A DNA stretch of 64,000 nucleotides from the NCBI GenBank assembly GCA_023407575.1, contig JAEYLX010000026.1, positions 434,001 through 498,000 of the forward strand, written 5' to 3'. The notes under the pieces are model-generated. The model saw only the letters and a program-made list of their open reading frames with translations, had not been told where the DNA came from and made no database searches. Shown piece by piece: positions 1-8,927 of the stretch (position 1 is its first letter; every line of letters starts with the position of its first letter). Source of the stretch: Bacillota bacterium. Its GTDB lineage: Bacteria; Bacillota; Clostridia; Lachnospirales; Lachnospiraceae. Both the position numbers and the translations under genes were made by a program.

Positions 1-1
1 T

Positions 2-2296
2 GGAGGAGGAGTGGCTTTAAGAATGTATTTTCTGAATTCCTATCCGGTTGGTATGGAGTCAGATTATAAATTCTATTATGAAGTTGCTATCATGATTAAA
101 GACGGCACTCTGACAACCTTATCAAATAATGAGTATATTAGTCTTTTCCCACATACTTATGGTTATTGCTATATCTTATCCTTAGTAATGAGAGTCTTTG
201 GTACAGATCCAAGTATTTGTTATTATACAAATATTATTTTTTCTGCGATAACAGCACTCTTTTGTTATGGTATTGGTAGAAGAATAGCAGGAAGGGTTGC
301 CGGAATTAGTGCGTTAGCAATATCCTTTTTCTGGCCCTCACAGATTATATTTTCAAATATCAATGGAGCGGAAGCTGCCTTCACCTGCTTTTTGTACGGT
401 GCTGCTTACTTGTGTCTGATGTCCATGCAGATCAAAGAAGATACAAAGCTTGGTACAAGCCGAATTATTCTTCGTCACGTGATATGCGGTATCCTGATTG
501 CATTATCTTCAGCAATTCGTCCAATGGGCTTAGTACTTCTAATTGCTTTTGTTATTTGCTTGCTGTCCATTAATAAGAAACTGACGTATAAGAGTATTAT
601 GGATGTTTCACTGAAAACTATTCTTTTATCTAAAGGTTTTTTAAGGGCGATTTTTGTACTTCTTGGTTACTTTATTGCTTCTCAATTGATCTCTGCTGGT
701 GTAGCACAAGCTATTGAAAAGGACATTGCTTCCGGTGGAGCCATGGGTTACAGCCTTATGGTTGGAACCAATATAGCAAGTGATGGTGGTTATAGTGAAG
801 AAACCAAGGACTTTTTAGATAAGGCATATGAGGAGACAGAGTCCGCTAATGCTGCCAATGATGCCAGCATGGAGAAAGCCATTGAGCAAATAAAAGCAAA
901 CCCGGTCGGTATATTAGAATTATTTGCTAAGAAGTTTTATTTGGTCTGGTCCAATGACGATTATGCTACCACCACCAATATTGTTACAATGGATAATCAA
1001 AAAATATTGACAGATGATACAAAAAGCTTATTTTATGATTTAGCAGATTTAAATAATGTCTTCTATCTGTTTGTAGTATTTCTTTCTGCCATAGGCGTAA
1101 TCTTCCTAATAAGAAAGGATAATGAAGCATCTTTATTTGCAATCTTTTTCATAGGAACAATTGCTTTATTCCTTTTGGTTGAGATGCAAAACAGATATCA
1201 TTACTTTGCGCTACAATCAATAGCTATTCTAGCAGCAGGAGGCATTGGATTTACCTATGAATTTTACAGACAACGTTCTGAACTTAGAATTAGCAATAAA
1301 CTGATGCTTCTGGCTGATGTGGAATTAGCGGCAGGTGTTGTGGAAGAGGAAGTGAAAGAACGAACAGAGCTTGAAACCAGTGAAGCTGTACCTGCTTCAG
1401 CGACTGCTGCAAGCAAGATGAACACCATTGATGTTATCAAAGCAATTCAAGAGGGACACATCAGAATTACGGCTACCAAAGCATATCAGGACGAAGCACC
1501 TTCCGTTGATGTGACATCAACAATGGATGAAACTACAGATGTAGCTGTTGATTTAAGTGATGCAACTGTAATAGAGGTTGTAGATGATACTGCGGAATCA
1601 AGAATTGTTACAGAACCTGAGGCTCTTGAGGATTATCAGAAAGAAATTATTTCAATTGATTTAGAGGCATCGGAAGAACTAGCGGCAGTAATTGAAATAG
1701 AAGCCATGGAAGAAGAAAGTACTCCGGTGGAATTGGAAATAGTGGAAGTAAGAGAAGAGCTAGAAGAAGGTACTCCGGTGGAATTGGAAACAGTGGAAGT
1801 AAGAGAAGAGCTAGAAGAAATTACTTCAGTAGAATTGAAAACAGTGGAAAAAAGTAAAGATATTGCTAATTTAGAATTGTTAGAATTAATTGCTTCTTTA
1901 AAAGCAGAGTTATCGAAAGAAATAGTTGATTTGAAAAAAGCAGTAAATCAAAATAAAGAGGCTGCTACCAATAAGAATACAGTTGCAAATCAAACAATGT
2001 CAGCTAATAAGGTGACAAGCAACGGAACAATTCAAAACAGAGCAACTAACGTTAATACTACTAACAATGTAAATAGAGGATCTAACGCAGAAAAAAAGTC
2101 AACCTCGGATAATTTATCTACACAAAAACGAGAGATGCAATCAAAGAAAAATATGCCTACCAATACAAAAAAACCTACGGAAGATGTAATAAAAAATGCG
2201 ATAGATGGCTTCTTAAAGCAGAGAGCAAAATCTTCCAAAAGTTCAGCAAACAGTAGTAGAAATAAAGTAAAACATCAAGGTAAGATAAATAAATAA
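2..2296 (+). CDS. Membrane glycosyltransferase, PMT/ArnT-like, 5' end probably cut by window edge
   Basis: This is a multi-pass membrane protein with about ten hydrophobic segments in its first 430 residues. The early ESDYKFYYE stretch resembles the acidic first loop of GT39/ArnT-type lipid-linked sugar transferases, and a late NRYHYF motif precedes the last membrane segment. These families normally begin with a membrane helix before that loop. Here the loop is almost N-terminal and the frame is open to the window edge, so the start is probably upstream. GTG at 11 or ATG at 23 are possible internal starts. After the membrane part comes about 330 residues of acidic, then Asn/Lys/Ser-rich tail with a 17-residue tandem repeat and likely coiled coil, presumably cytoplasmic. 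The transferred sugar cannot be told from sequence. Confidence 0.7.
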   Translation, partial: GGGVALRMYFLNSYPVGMESDYKFYYEVAIMIKDGTLTTLSNNEYISLFPHTYGYCYILSLVMRVFGTDPSICYYTNIIFSAITALFCYGIGRRIAGRVAGISALAISFFWPSQIIFSNINGAEAAFTCFLYGAAYLCLMSMQIKEDTKLGTSRIILRHVICGILIALSSAIRPMGLVLLIAFVICLLSINKKLTYKSIMDVSLKTILLSKGFLRAIFVLLGYFIASQLISAGVAQAIEKDIASGGAMGYSLMVGTNIASDGGYSEETKDFLDKAYEETESANAANDASMEKAIEQIKANPVGILELFAKKFYLVWSNDDYATTTNIVTMDNQKILTDDTKSLFYDLADLNNVFYLFVVFLSAIGVIFLIRKDNEASLFAIFFIGTIALFLLVEMQNRYHYFALQSIAILAAGGIGFTYEFYRQRSELRISNKLMLLADVELAAGVVEEEVKERTELETSEAVPASATAASKMNTIDVIKAIQEGHIRITATKAYQDEAPSVDVTSTMDETTDVAVDLSDATVIEVVDDTAESRIVTEPEALEDYQKEIISIDLEASEELAAVIEIEAMEEESTPVELEIVEVREELEEGTPVELETVEVREELEEITSVELKTVEKSKDIANLELLELIASLKAELSKEIVDLKKAVNQNKEAATNKNTVANQTMSANKVTSNGTIQNRATNVNTTNNVNRGSNAEKKSTSDNLSTQKREMQSKKNMPTNTKKPTEDVIKNAIDGFLKQRAKSSKSSANSSRNKVKHQGKINK
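1721..1849 (+). repeat. 51-bp in-frame tandem repeat in glycosyltransferase tail
   Basis: Two near-identical 51-bp units (1721-1771 and 1772-1822) and a partial third encode TPVELE, a variable residue, VEVREELEE-type units. The first two differ by only a few bases, so the duplication is recent. The units are acidic and heptad-like. Confidence 0.85.
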
Positions 2297-2309
2297 AAAT
2301 AGTTACACC

Positions 2310-2350
2310 TTATAAGAGGCTGTTGCAGAAAATGTAGCAGCCACTTATAA
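2310..2350 (+). terminator. Hairpin with GGCTGTTGC-type core
   Basis: TTATAAG at 2310-2316 pairs perfectly with CTTATAA at 2343-2349. Inside it GGCTGTTGC faces GTAGCAGCC. It follows the glycosyltransferase stop codon by 13 bases. The core matches the dispersed GGCTGTTGC element family, so it is both a likely transcript end and a short member of that family. Confidence 0.6.
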
Positions 2351-2451
2351 TTATTACATTAAAGTTTGGATATATATTAGTAGAATCTAATACATACATA
2401 AAGAGTTCCTTTGGACAAAAATTGAAGATTCCTAGAAAGGCAGGATATAGA

Positions 2452-4104
2452 ATGAAAAATTCATCTTTTACCAGGCTTCAAATAACCTGCATCCTATTTT
2501 TTGGCATTGCCTTTGCTGTTTTTATTGCAGCAGGAGGTGTTCTCCTTCTATCAAAAGATAATGAGAAAGCTACTGATAATACAGGACAGGGAGAGGAAGA
2601 ACTTGCAGATGAGATGATCTATTATCCCGATAAAATAGAACTTGGACAAACAGTACCTGACATTAGCCTGTATGATAAAGACGGGAAAGAAACTCACATA
2701 AGTGACTTTAAAGGTAAAAATATTATTCTTTTATTCTGGACCAGTTGGTGTAGTTATTGTAATAAAGAATTTAAGCTTATGCCAGAATATGAAGAACTCC
2801 TATCCCAGTATGATGACGTCGAATTCATCTTAATTAATAAGTTTGATGGGGAAAAGGAGACCATGGAAAAGGCAGAAGATTATTTAAAGGAGAACCAGAT
2901 AACCTTTAATAATTACTATGACACTGACCTTACTATGTATAATACTTTAGGAGTTAAAGTCATACCAACCTTTCTAGGTATAGATAAAGATGGTATATTA
3001 ATATTTGCACATCCTGACAATATTGAGGATGTAGAACAATTAAAGGCTTATATTGATTATGTACGCTATGGCGGATCAAAAGCTACACAAAAATTTATAA
3101 CTGAGAAGTTAACCAGCGCTTCCGGTGGCGTATTTGTCAATTATGAAGAATCTGATCAAGATGGACCAACTGGACATGATATCCTTAGTGAGTCCCAGGG
3201 ACTAATGATGGAATATGCTGTGAAAGTTGACAATAGGGACCTTTTTGACCGTTATCTTAATTTTACTCTGGAGTATATGCTGAATAAAAACGAACTTACC
3301 GGTTGGATGATTTCTGAAAACAAGGACGAGAAATATAAACTTTCTACAGTTAATTCACTTATTGATGATTTGAGAATATATGATGCCCTTTGTGCTGCAC
3401 AGGAGCAATGGGGTGGGTATAAAGAACAAAAAGAGCAATGGAATAATGCTATCATAAAATATAATTCTAAAAAGAATTATCTATATGACTTCTATGACTC
3501 TAAAGCAGAACAGATGGCAAATCGTTTGACCCTATGCTTTGCAGACCTTAAAGCAATTAAGCAGTTGGGGGACAATGAGGAAGAGAAAACGGAAATTTAT
3601 AATAATACTCTTAAGTTAGTCACCGAAGGGTACCTTGGTGATGGTTTTCCGTTATATTATAACTGGTATGATTATGAGAAAGAAGAATATCAAAAGGATG
3701 ACTTAAATATGGCGGAGACTCTCGTTACACTTCTGCATCTTGCTGAAGTAGGAGAATTGAAGGGTGAAACCTTATCCTGGTTAAAGACAACTGTAACGAA
3801 TGGAGGAATTAAAGCCAGATATACCATTAAAGGTGAGGTTGTTAAAGAATATAATTATGAATCCACCGCAATCTACGCAATCCTAGTTATGCTAGCTGAG
3901 GAGGTAGGGGATACAGAACTTTTAACACAGGCACTTGCAAGAATGGAGAAAATGAGAATTAATGATCAGGGGTCAGAGTTTGATGGCTCTTTCGGTATGG
4001 GAGAAGGTAAGGATATCTACTCCTATGATCAATGTATGGCACTATTGGCATATGCATATGTTGAGAATAGGAAAGACACCGAACCAGTAAATAGTTCAAA
4101 TTAA
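2452..4104 (+). CDS. Membrane-anchored thioredoxin-like protein fused to GH8-like glycosidase domain
   Basis: Residues 12-33 form a single membrane anchor. Residues about 65-205 are a TlpA/ResA-like thioredoxin fold with the redox pair in WCSYC (Cys100, Cys103) and a VIPTF cis-proline loop, placing it outside the membrane. Residues about 215-545 look like a GH8-type six-hairpin domain: LSESQGLMMEYA resembles the GH8 SEGQ(G/S)YGM acid site, and DDLRIYDALCAAQEQWG resembles the GH8 DxDIAxALLxA-WG segment. ATG 2452 is chosen over TTG 2422 because AGAAAGG precedes it. The neighbouring membrane glycosyltransferase suggests a role in an exported polysaccharide, which is inference. The thioredoxin call is strong, the GH8 call moderate. 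Confidence 0.7.
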   Translation: MKNSSFTRLQITCILFFGIAFAVFIAAGGVLLLSKDNEKATDNTGQGEEELADEMIYYPDKIELGQTVPDISLYDKDGKETHISDFKGKNIILLFWTSWCSYCNKEFKLMPEYEELLSQYDDVEFILINKFDGEKETMEKAEDYLKENQITFNNYYDTDLTMYNTLGVKVIPTFLGIDKDGILIFAHPDNIEDVEQLKAYIDYVRYGGSKATQKFITEKLTSASGGVFVNYEESDQDGPTGHDILSESQGLMMEYAVKVDNRDLFDRYLNFTLEYMLNKNELTGWMISENKDEKYKLSTVNSLIDDLRIYDALCAAQEQWGGYKEQKEQWNNAIIKYNSKKNYLYDFYDSKAEQMANRLTLCFADLKAIKQLGDNEEEKTEIYNNTLKLVTEGYLGDGFPLYYNWYDYEKEEYQKDDLNMAETLVTLLHLAEVGELKGETLSWLKTTVTNGGIKARYTIKGEVVKEYNYESTAIYAILVMLAEEVGDTELLTQALARMEKMRINDQGSEFDGSFGMGEGKDIYSYDQCMALLAYAYVENRKDTEPVNSSN

Positions 4105-4138
4105 TCGTTACGTTTTAGCAAGCCTGCAGATTTTAAAG

Positions 4139-4247
4139 GGGCTGTTGCAAAAAGATAACTTATAGAAAAGGGAGTATCTATCTTTCAATCTGTGTGTGGA
4201 AGATAGATGCGCCCTTTTTTTAAACAAAGCAGACTTTTGCATCAGCC
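4139..4247. repeat. Dispersed inverted-repeat element with inner terminator hairpin
   Basis: The outer arms are GGCTGTTGCAAAAAG (4139-4153) and CTTTTGCATCAGCC (4234-4247). Nested inside is a strong hairpin, ATCTATCTT (4177-4185) with AAGATAGAT (4200-4208), flanked by GGG and CCC and followed by a T run. It sits between convergent genes and could end both transcripts. Both ends align with the element at 15278-15358. Confidence 0.75.
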
Positions 4248-4269
4248 ACTTATTCGTTTCCACAGTTTA

Positions 4270-4698
4270 TTAGAAGGTTACGGTTCCTGTCTGCATAGGA
4301 TTTAATACAACAGTAGCTTCTTTGATATGGATTTCATAAACATCGGTATATGCACCAATAACAGATAAAATTTTATCGAAGCCAGGAATTTGCGCAATAA
4401 AGATATCTTTAAGTTCATCAATAGATAAAACGCTTTTACGTACAGTGGCATTATTACTACGAACATGAATATGCCCATCGGACGGAGAGGGAATTGTTGA
4501 AAAGGCAATCACATTATTTGCTTCAAATTGTAATACTTTAGGACTGGTTCTGTTAGTAGAAAAATAAATGACCTCAGGCCTATCAGGGATAACACAATGG
4601 CTTATTATTCTTACATCGGGCATTTCGTCTGTTGTTGTGGCTAGGGCAATGGCGGGAGCATTTTTCATAATATCATTATACATTTCAAGATAATTCAT
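4270..4698 (-). CDS. Pyridoxamine 5'-phosphate oxidase-family flavin-binding protein
   Basis: This 143-residue protein has the split-barrel pattern of PNPOx-like proteins: an N-terminal helix, MKNAPAIALATTTDEMPDVRIIS, a YFSTNRTSPKVLQ strand-turn, and a central NNATVRKS segment. Such proteins bind FMN, F420 or heme and reduce small substrates; the substrate here is unknown. ATG 4698 is the start because GGAGGTTTCT lies directly before it, and the upstream TTG would overlap that ribosome site. It diverges from a WYL regulator whose promoter carries a TGACA/TGTCA palindrome, so it is the likely target. Confidence 0.8.
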   Translation of the reverse strand: MNYLEMYNDIMKNAPAIALATTTDEMPDVRIISHCVIPDRPEVIYFSTNRTSPKVLQFEANNVIAFSTIPSPSDGHIHVRSNNATVRKSVLSIDELKDIFIAQIPGFDKILSVIGAYTDVYEIHIKEATVVLNPMQTGTVTF

Positions 4699-4799
4699 AG
4701 AAACCTCCAAATTTTATTTATGGTAATATTAAGGCTTAATTTGAAACTATAAGCTTTAGCAGTAATATCTACTACCTGTAAGTATCTTAACATGACTCG

Positions 4800-4826
4800 T
4801 TGACAGCATTATGTCAGCGATATAAA
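4800..4826 (+). promoter_or_regulatory. Promoter with overlapping TGACA-N6-TGTCA operator
   Basis: TTGACA at 4800-4805 and TATAAA at 4821-4826 are 15 bp apart. TGACA (4801-4805) and TGTCA (4812-4816) form a palindrome covering the -35 box. This layout fits autoregulation by the WYL regulator downstream and could also affect the divergent flavoprotein gene. Confidence 0.55.
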
Positions 4827-4853
4827 ATAAAAATAGAAAGGTAGCATATTCCA

Positions 4854-5795
4854 ATGAAAATAGACCGTTTAATATCAATTATCCTAATCTTACTAGATCG
4901 AAATAAAGTTAGCGCAAAAGAATTAGCGGATAAATTTGAGGTTTCTCTAAGGACAATCTATCGAGATATCGATACAATTAACATGTCTGGAATTCCCATC
5001 ATATCTACCTCTGGCATAAATGGTGGATTTCAAATTATGGAGCAATATAAACTGGATAAGAAGGTTTTCTCGGCATCTGATATTGTCACTCTTTTAAGAG
5101 GACTTGAAAGTGTGTCCTCGATTTTAAGCAGACAAGAAATTATTAACACCTTCGTGAAAGTTCAAAGTCTTATTCCAAACGATAGTATAAATGAAATAGA
5201 GCTGAAGAAAAGCCAGATTTTAATTGACCTGCAGCCCTGGAAAGGAAATGCTAAGCTACAGAACTATCTAAATGTAATAAATGAGGCAATGGAGAATCAA
5301 AGAGTAGTAGCCTTTGAGTATTATGATCGAGTTGGAAAGCGAAGTGAGAGAACCGTGGAACCATATCGGCTGATGCTAAAGGTAGATAGCTGGTATGTAC
5401 AAGGGTATTGTCTAGATAAAGAGGCTTTCCGAATGTTTAAGCTAACTAGAATGTCAAACCTCCAAATATTAAATCAAAGATTTACAACCAGAGAACTTCC
5501 ACCTATTTTGTCAGAGTTTACAGACAAGATGAGCAAGAAACAGATTACAGTGAAGCTGCTAATTCATGAATCCGCCCGAGATAAAGTAATGGAGTATTGT
5601 GGAATAGAAAATGTGATACCTGATAAAGAGCACTATTACATCGCTTGGCTTCCATTTATACAGGATGATTCGGGGTTTAATCTAATACTAAGCTTTGGCG
5701 ATAAATGTGAATGTCTCGAGCCATTGGAAGTCAGAGAAGAATTAATACGACGAATTTATAACTTATCTCAGATCTATAAGACAACCAATAGTTAA
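4854..5795 (+). CDS. YafY-type transcriptional regulator, HTH plus WYL domain
   Basis: Residues 1-60 form an HTH_11/DeoR-type winged helix (KELADKFEVSLRTIYRDIDTI). Residues about 140-215 form a WYL sensor domain with SWYVQGYC and FRMFKLTRM, followed by the usual C-terminal extension (314 residues, normal length). WYL proteins bind nucleotide-like or other ligands and regulate neighbouring genes. It is divergent from a PNPOx-like gene. The ribosome site AGAAAGG lies 12 bases before ATG, a spacing repeated elsewhere in this window. Confidence 0.85.
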   Translation: MKIDRLISIILILLDRNKVSAKELADKFEVSLRTIYRDIDTINMSGIPIISTSGINGGFQIMEQYKLDKKVFSASDIVTLLRGLESVSSILSRQEIINTFVKVQSLIPNDSINEIELKKSQILIDLQPWKGNAKLQNYLNVINEAMENQRVVAFEYYDRVGKRSERTVEPYRLMLKVDSWYVQGYCLDKEAFRMFKLTRMSNLQILNQRFTTRELPPILSEFTDKMSKKQITVKLLIHESARDKVMEYCGIENVIPDKEHYYIAWLPFIQDDSGFNLILSFGDKCECLEPLEVREELIRRIYNLSQIYKTTNS

Positions 5796-5860
5796 TAGGT
5801 GTTCATAGTAAGCTAGAACATTGAACAATTAAACAAGAATAAAACCAGGGAGAAATTACA

Positions 5861-8053
5861 ATGAAAATAATTCAAAAAGTTAAAGCTATAAGAAACAAGT
5901 GGAAAGATAAGTGGAATGCATTTATGGAGAGGAGTTTTTCAAATACAGAGAAAAGTAAAGTGTGGTTATTTAACCTACTTGCCTGTACAATTATCGGAAG
6001 TCTATTCCTTGACTCTGGCTTGCCACAAATCGTTAGCTTTTTATTGTTTGGAGCCTTAGGCTACCTGGTTATCAATCTCTTACGTCTTGTTATAACACTT
6101 CTTTTGAAACCCTTATTACAGGACAGGGCAAAGCCGGCAGTCTATACGGTAATGATTGTAATCTTTATTTTTTCACCCCTCTATGCAGGATCATTTCTTA
6201 TGCCAATGTCGATAGTGTTGGCAATTACACTGCTGATTGCTTTTGTTGAGATTATTTTTGCAAGGAGTCTGTGGAGCTTTTTTTGTCTTAGAAGAAAAAA
6301 TTTAGCTGTTTTAATATCTTTAAGTCTTACATTACTCTTTAATATAGCATTAGGTGGTATATTAATTGGTAAAGGGTTTCAGGATGATTATATTGAGCAG
6401 TATGTAGCGCTAGGTAATCAGGAACAAAAGAACGGACCTTTTAACAAAAATGTTACTTTGGAAAATGGAAGCTTATCAGTAAGCCATGTTGAGTATGGCT
6501 TGAACAGTGAGATTGGGTTAGCTACTGAAGCCACGGATCTTTCCTCTTATATTGGAGGGTATGAAGGGATTACGAGTATGCTTCGAGGAATGTATTGGGG
6601 GTATGGCATTGATGAAGTTCCATTGGCAGGAAAGATATGGTATCCCACAGAGGGGGAAAACTATCCTGTGATGTTTATCATACATGGTAATCATACAATG
6701 ACCACCAAGTCTTACTTAGGTTATGACTATCTTGGCGAGTATTTAGCGAGCAATGGCTATGTGGTGGTTTCTGTAGATGAAGCATTTTGTAATGGCTATA
6801 TTAATATGGGGCTATCAAGTGAAAATGATGCCAGAGCTATCTTACTTTTAGAAAATATGCAGTTAGTTGAGAGATATAACACGGATCAAGACGGCGCACT
6901 TTATAATAAAATGAATTTTAACGAGGTAGCCTTAGCTGGGCATTCCAGAGGTGGAGAAAGTATAGCAACCGCAGCATTATTCAATGATTATACCCATTAC
7001 CCGGACAATGGCAATATAAGGTTCAACTATCATTTTAATATAAAATCCTTAATCGCTATATCACCAACAGTAGACCAGTATCAACCGGCACAACATGAGG
7101 TAGCGCTTAAAGATATAAACTATCTCCTTATTCATGGTTCAAATGACCAGGATGTTACAGATGTTATGGGGTACAGTCAATACCATAATATAACCTTTGA
7201 TAAGGACAGCGGCTATTTTAAAGCGTTTTTATATATTGCAGGTGCAAATCATGGTCAATTTAATACCCAGTGGGGGAGATACGATCTTCCACAGCCCTTT
7301 AAACCCTTCTTAAACACAGAAAACCTGCTGGAAGCGGAAGAACAGAGAAATATTTTGAAGGCATATACCAAGGAGTTTTTGGATGCAACCTTAAAGCAGG
7401 AGAAAGCGAGTGCAGATTTTTTTGCTAATCAGGAAAGTAAGTATGAGCTGGCAAATACCTTATATATGAGAGGGTATCAAGACTCCACCTTTGATTTGAT
7501 AACCAATTTTGATGAAGATTCTAATATAAAATATGGACCATCAGAATCTACCAGGTTAGATGCTAACCATGTATCAGTTTGGCGTGAGGTTAAAAGTCCG
7601 ATTTATGATGGTGAAGGTGATTATGTTCTTAAGTTGGTATGGAATAATACCGAAGAAGCAGAGTATATGATCTATTTACCAGCTCGTAATGTAGCAGAGG
7701 AGTATTTACAGTTTGACATTATGGATATCGGGGAAAAAGATTATCAGGAGGAAGATTTTAAAGCATTAGATGCCATGATTACCTTGGAAGATTCTCATGG
7801 GAATAAAAGCTCACTTCGAATGGCGGACTATATTACTGTCTATCCGACCTTACCAGTAAGACAGTTCAAGCTTCAATTTCTAACAAATACCTTTGACGAT
7901 AAAAACTTTTTTCAAACGGTTCGATTGTCCTGTAAGGATTTTGAGAAGAACAACCAGGACTTTGATAGTACCTCTATTGTAAAAATAGGATTTGAATTCA
8001 GTGAAAACGAAAAGGGTAGTATTATGCTGGATAACATTGGCTTTGGAAGATAG
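5861..8053 (+). CDS. Polytopic membrane protein with extracellular alpha/beta-hydrolase domain
   Basis: Residues about 35-190 contain five or six membrane segments. Residues about 260-510 form a dienelactone/chlorophyllase-like alpha/beta-hydrolase: an oxyanion region in IIHGNHT, nucleophile serine in GHSRGGES, acid in HGSNDQDV and histidine in GANHGQFN. The last 200 residues form a beta-rich domain ending in SIMLDNIGFGR, reminiscent of galactose-binding or CBM11-like folds. The stop codon overlaps the ribosome site of the response regulator that follows, so the two are probably co-transcribed. A cell-surface esterase is likely; the substrate is unknown. Confidence 0.75.
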   Translation: MKIIQKVKAIRNKWKDKWNAFMERSFSNTEKSKVWLFNLLACTIIGSLFLDSGLPQIVSFLLFGALGYLVINLLRLVITLLLKPLLQDRAKPAVYTVMIVIFIFSPLYAGSFLMPMSIVLAITLLIAFVEIIFARSLWSFFCLRRKNLAVLISLSLTLLFNIALGGILIGKGFQDDYIEQYVALGNQEQKNGPFNKNVTLENGSLSVSHVEYGLNSEIGLATEATDLSSYIGGYEGITSMLRGMYWGYGIDEVPLAGKIWYPTEGENYPVMFIIHGNHTMTTKSYLGYDYLGEYLASNGYVVVSVDEAFCNGYINMGLSSENDARAILLLENMQLVERYNTDQDGALYNKMNFNEVALAGHSRGGESIATAALFNDYTHYPDNGNIRFNYHFNIKSLIAISPTVDQYQPAQHEVALKDINYLLIHGSNDQDVTDVMGYSQYHNITFDKDSGYFKAFLYIAGANHGQFNTQWGRYDLPQPFKPFLNTENLLEAEEQRNILKAYTKEFLDATLKQEKASADFFANQESKYELANTLYMRGYQDSTFDLITNFDEDSNIKYGPSESTRLDANHVSVWREVKSPIYDGEGDYVLKLVWNNTEEAEYMIYLPARNVAEEYLQFDIMDIGEKDYQEEDFKALDAMITLEDSHGNKSSLRMADYITVYPTLPVRQFKLQFLTNTFDDKNFFQTVRLSCKDFEKNNQDFDSTSIVKIGFEFSENEKGSIMLDNIGFGR

Positions 8054-8063
8054 GAGTAAATGA

Positions 8064-8732
8064 ATGCAGAATATATTAATTGTTGAAGATGATGTAAGCA
8101 TTAATAATATGATTTTTGAAGCTTTAAGTAAACAGGAATTGTCGTGTACCCAAGCCTTTTCTGGTACGGAAGCAAGATTATGTGTAAAAAATCAGCAATA
8201 TGATTTGATTTTACTGGATTTAATGTTGCCTGGAATTGGGGGAGCTGCTTTTCTACAGGAGCTTCGGACCTATTCAAAGGTTCCTGTTATTGTTGTAACT
8301 GCTAAGGATGAGCTGGATAGTAAGGTGGATTTGTTAACATTAGGAGCTGATGACTACATCACCAAACCCTTTGAATTAAAGGAGCTGATTGCTCGTGTAT
8401 TCGTCCAATTAAGACGAGGTAGTAAGCAAGGGTTAGAGTTGCTTTCTTGCAAAGAATTACACCTTAATAAAAGCAATTATGAAGTAAGGATAAAGGATAC
8501 AGAGATAAATGTGACAAAACAAGAGTTTAAGATCCTTGAACTTTTACTCTCCAATCCCAATCGAGTATTTAGTAAACAGGATATTTATGATTATGCTTGG
8601 ACGGATTATTTTATCGGAGAAGATAAGACCATTAATGTACATATTAGCAACATTCGAACGAAGTTAAAGAAGCTAACAGAAGAAGAATATATTGAAACCG
8701 TATGGGGCGTTGGCTTTAAGTTGAAAGTATAA
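8064..8732 (+). CDS. OmpR-family response regulator
   Basis: Residues 1-115 are a receiver domain with phospho-acceptor aspartate in LILLDLMLPG, early acidic pair EDD and conserved lysine in ITKPFE. Residues about 125-222 form an OmpR winged helix (VFSKQDIYDYAWTD, TINVHISNIRTKLKK). The family binds DNA as a phosphorylated dimer. The ribosome site TAGGAG overlaps the stop of the preceding hydrolase gene. The partner is most likely the histidine kinase encoded at 10775, separated from it by an ABC transporter that the pair probably controls. Confidence 0.92.
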   Translation: MQNILIVEDDVSINNMIFEALSKQELSCTQAFSGTEARLCVKNQQYDLILLDLMLPGIGGAAFLQELRTYSKVPVIVVTAKDELDSKVDLLTLGADDYITKPFELKELIARVFVQLRRGSKQGLELLSCKELHLNKSNYEVRIKDTEINVTKQEFKILELLLSNPNRVFSKQDIYDYAWTDYFIGEDKTINVHISNIRTKLKKLTEEEYIETVWGVGFKLKV

Positions 8733-8927
8733 CTTAATTAAATTTAGCTATAACATGTTAATTATAGATAAAAACAGCTCAAAGCAATTATTTATTTCTT
8801 TAACAAATCTTAAACCTTTGTTAGCGATGTATTATACATTTTCCTTTAAGATAAGACCATAGTCATAAAACAAGTGCAGGGCAGTTGGCACTATGCTTGC
8901 AAAAATGAGAAAGGTATGGTTATTCAT

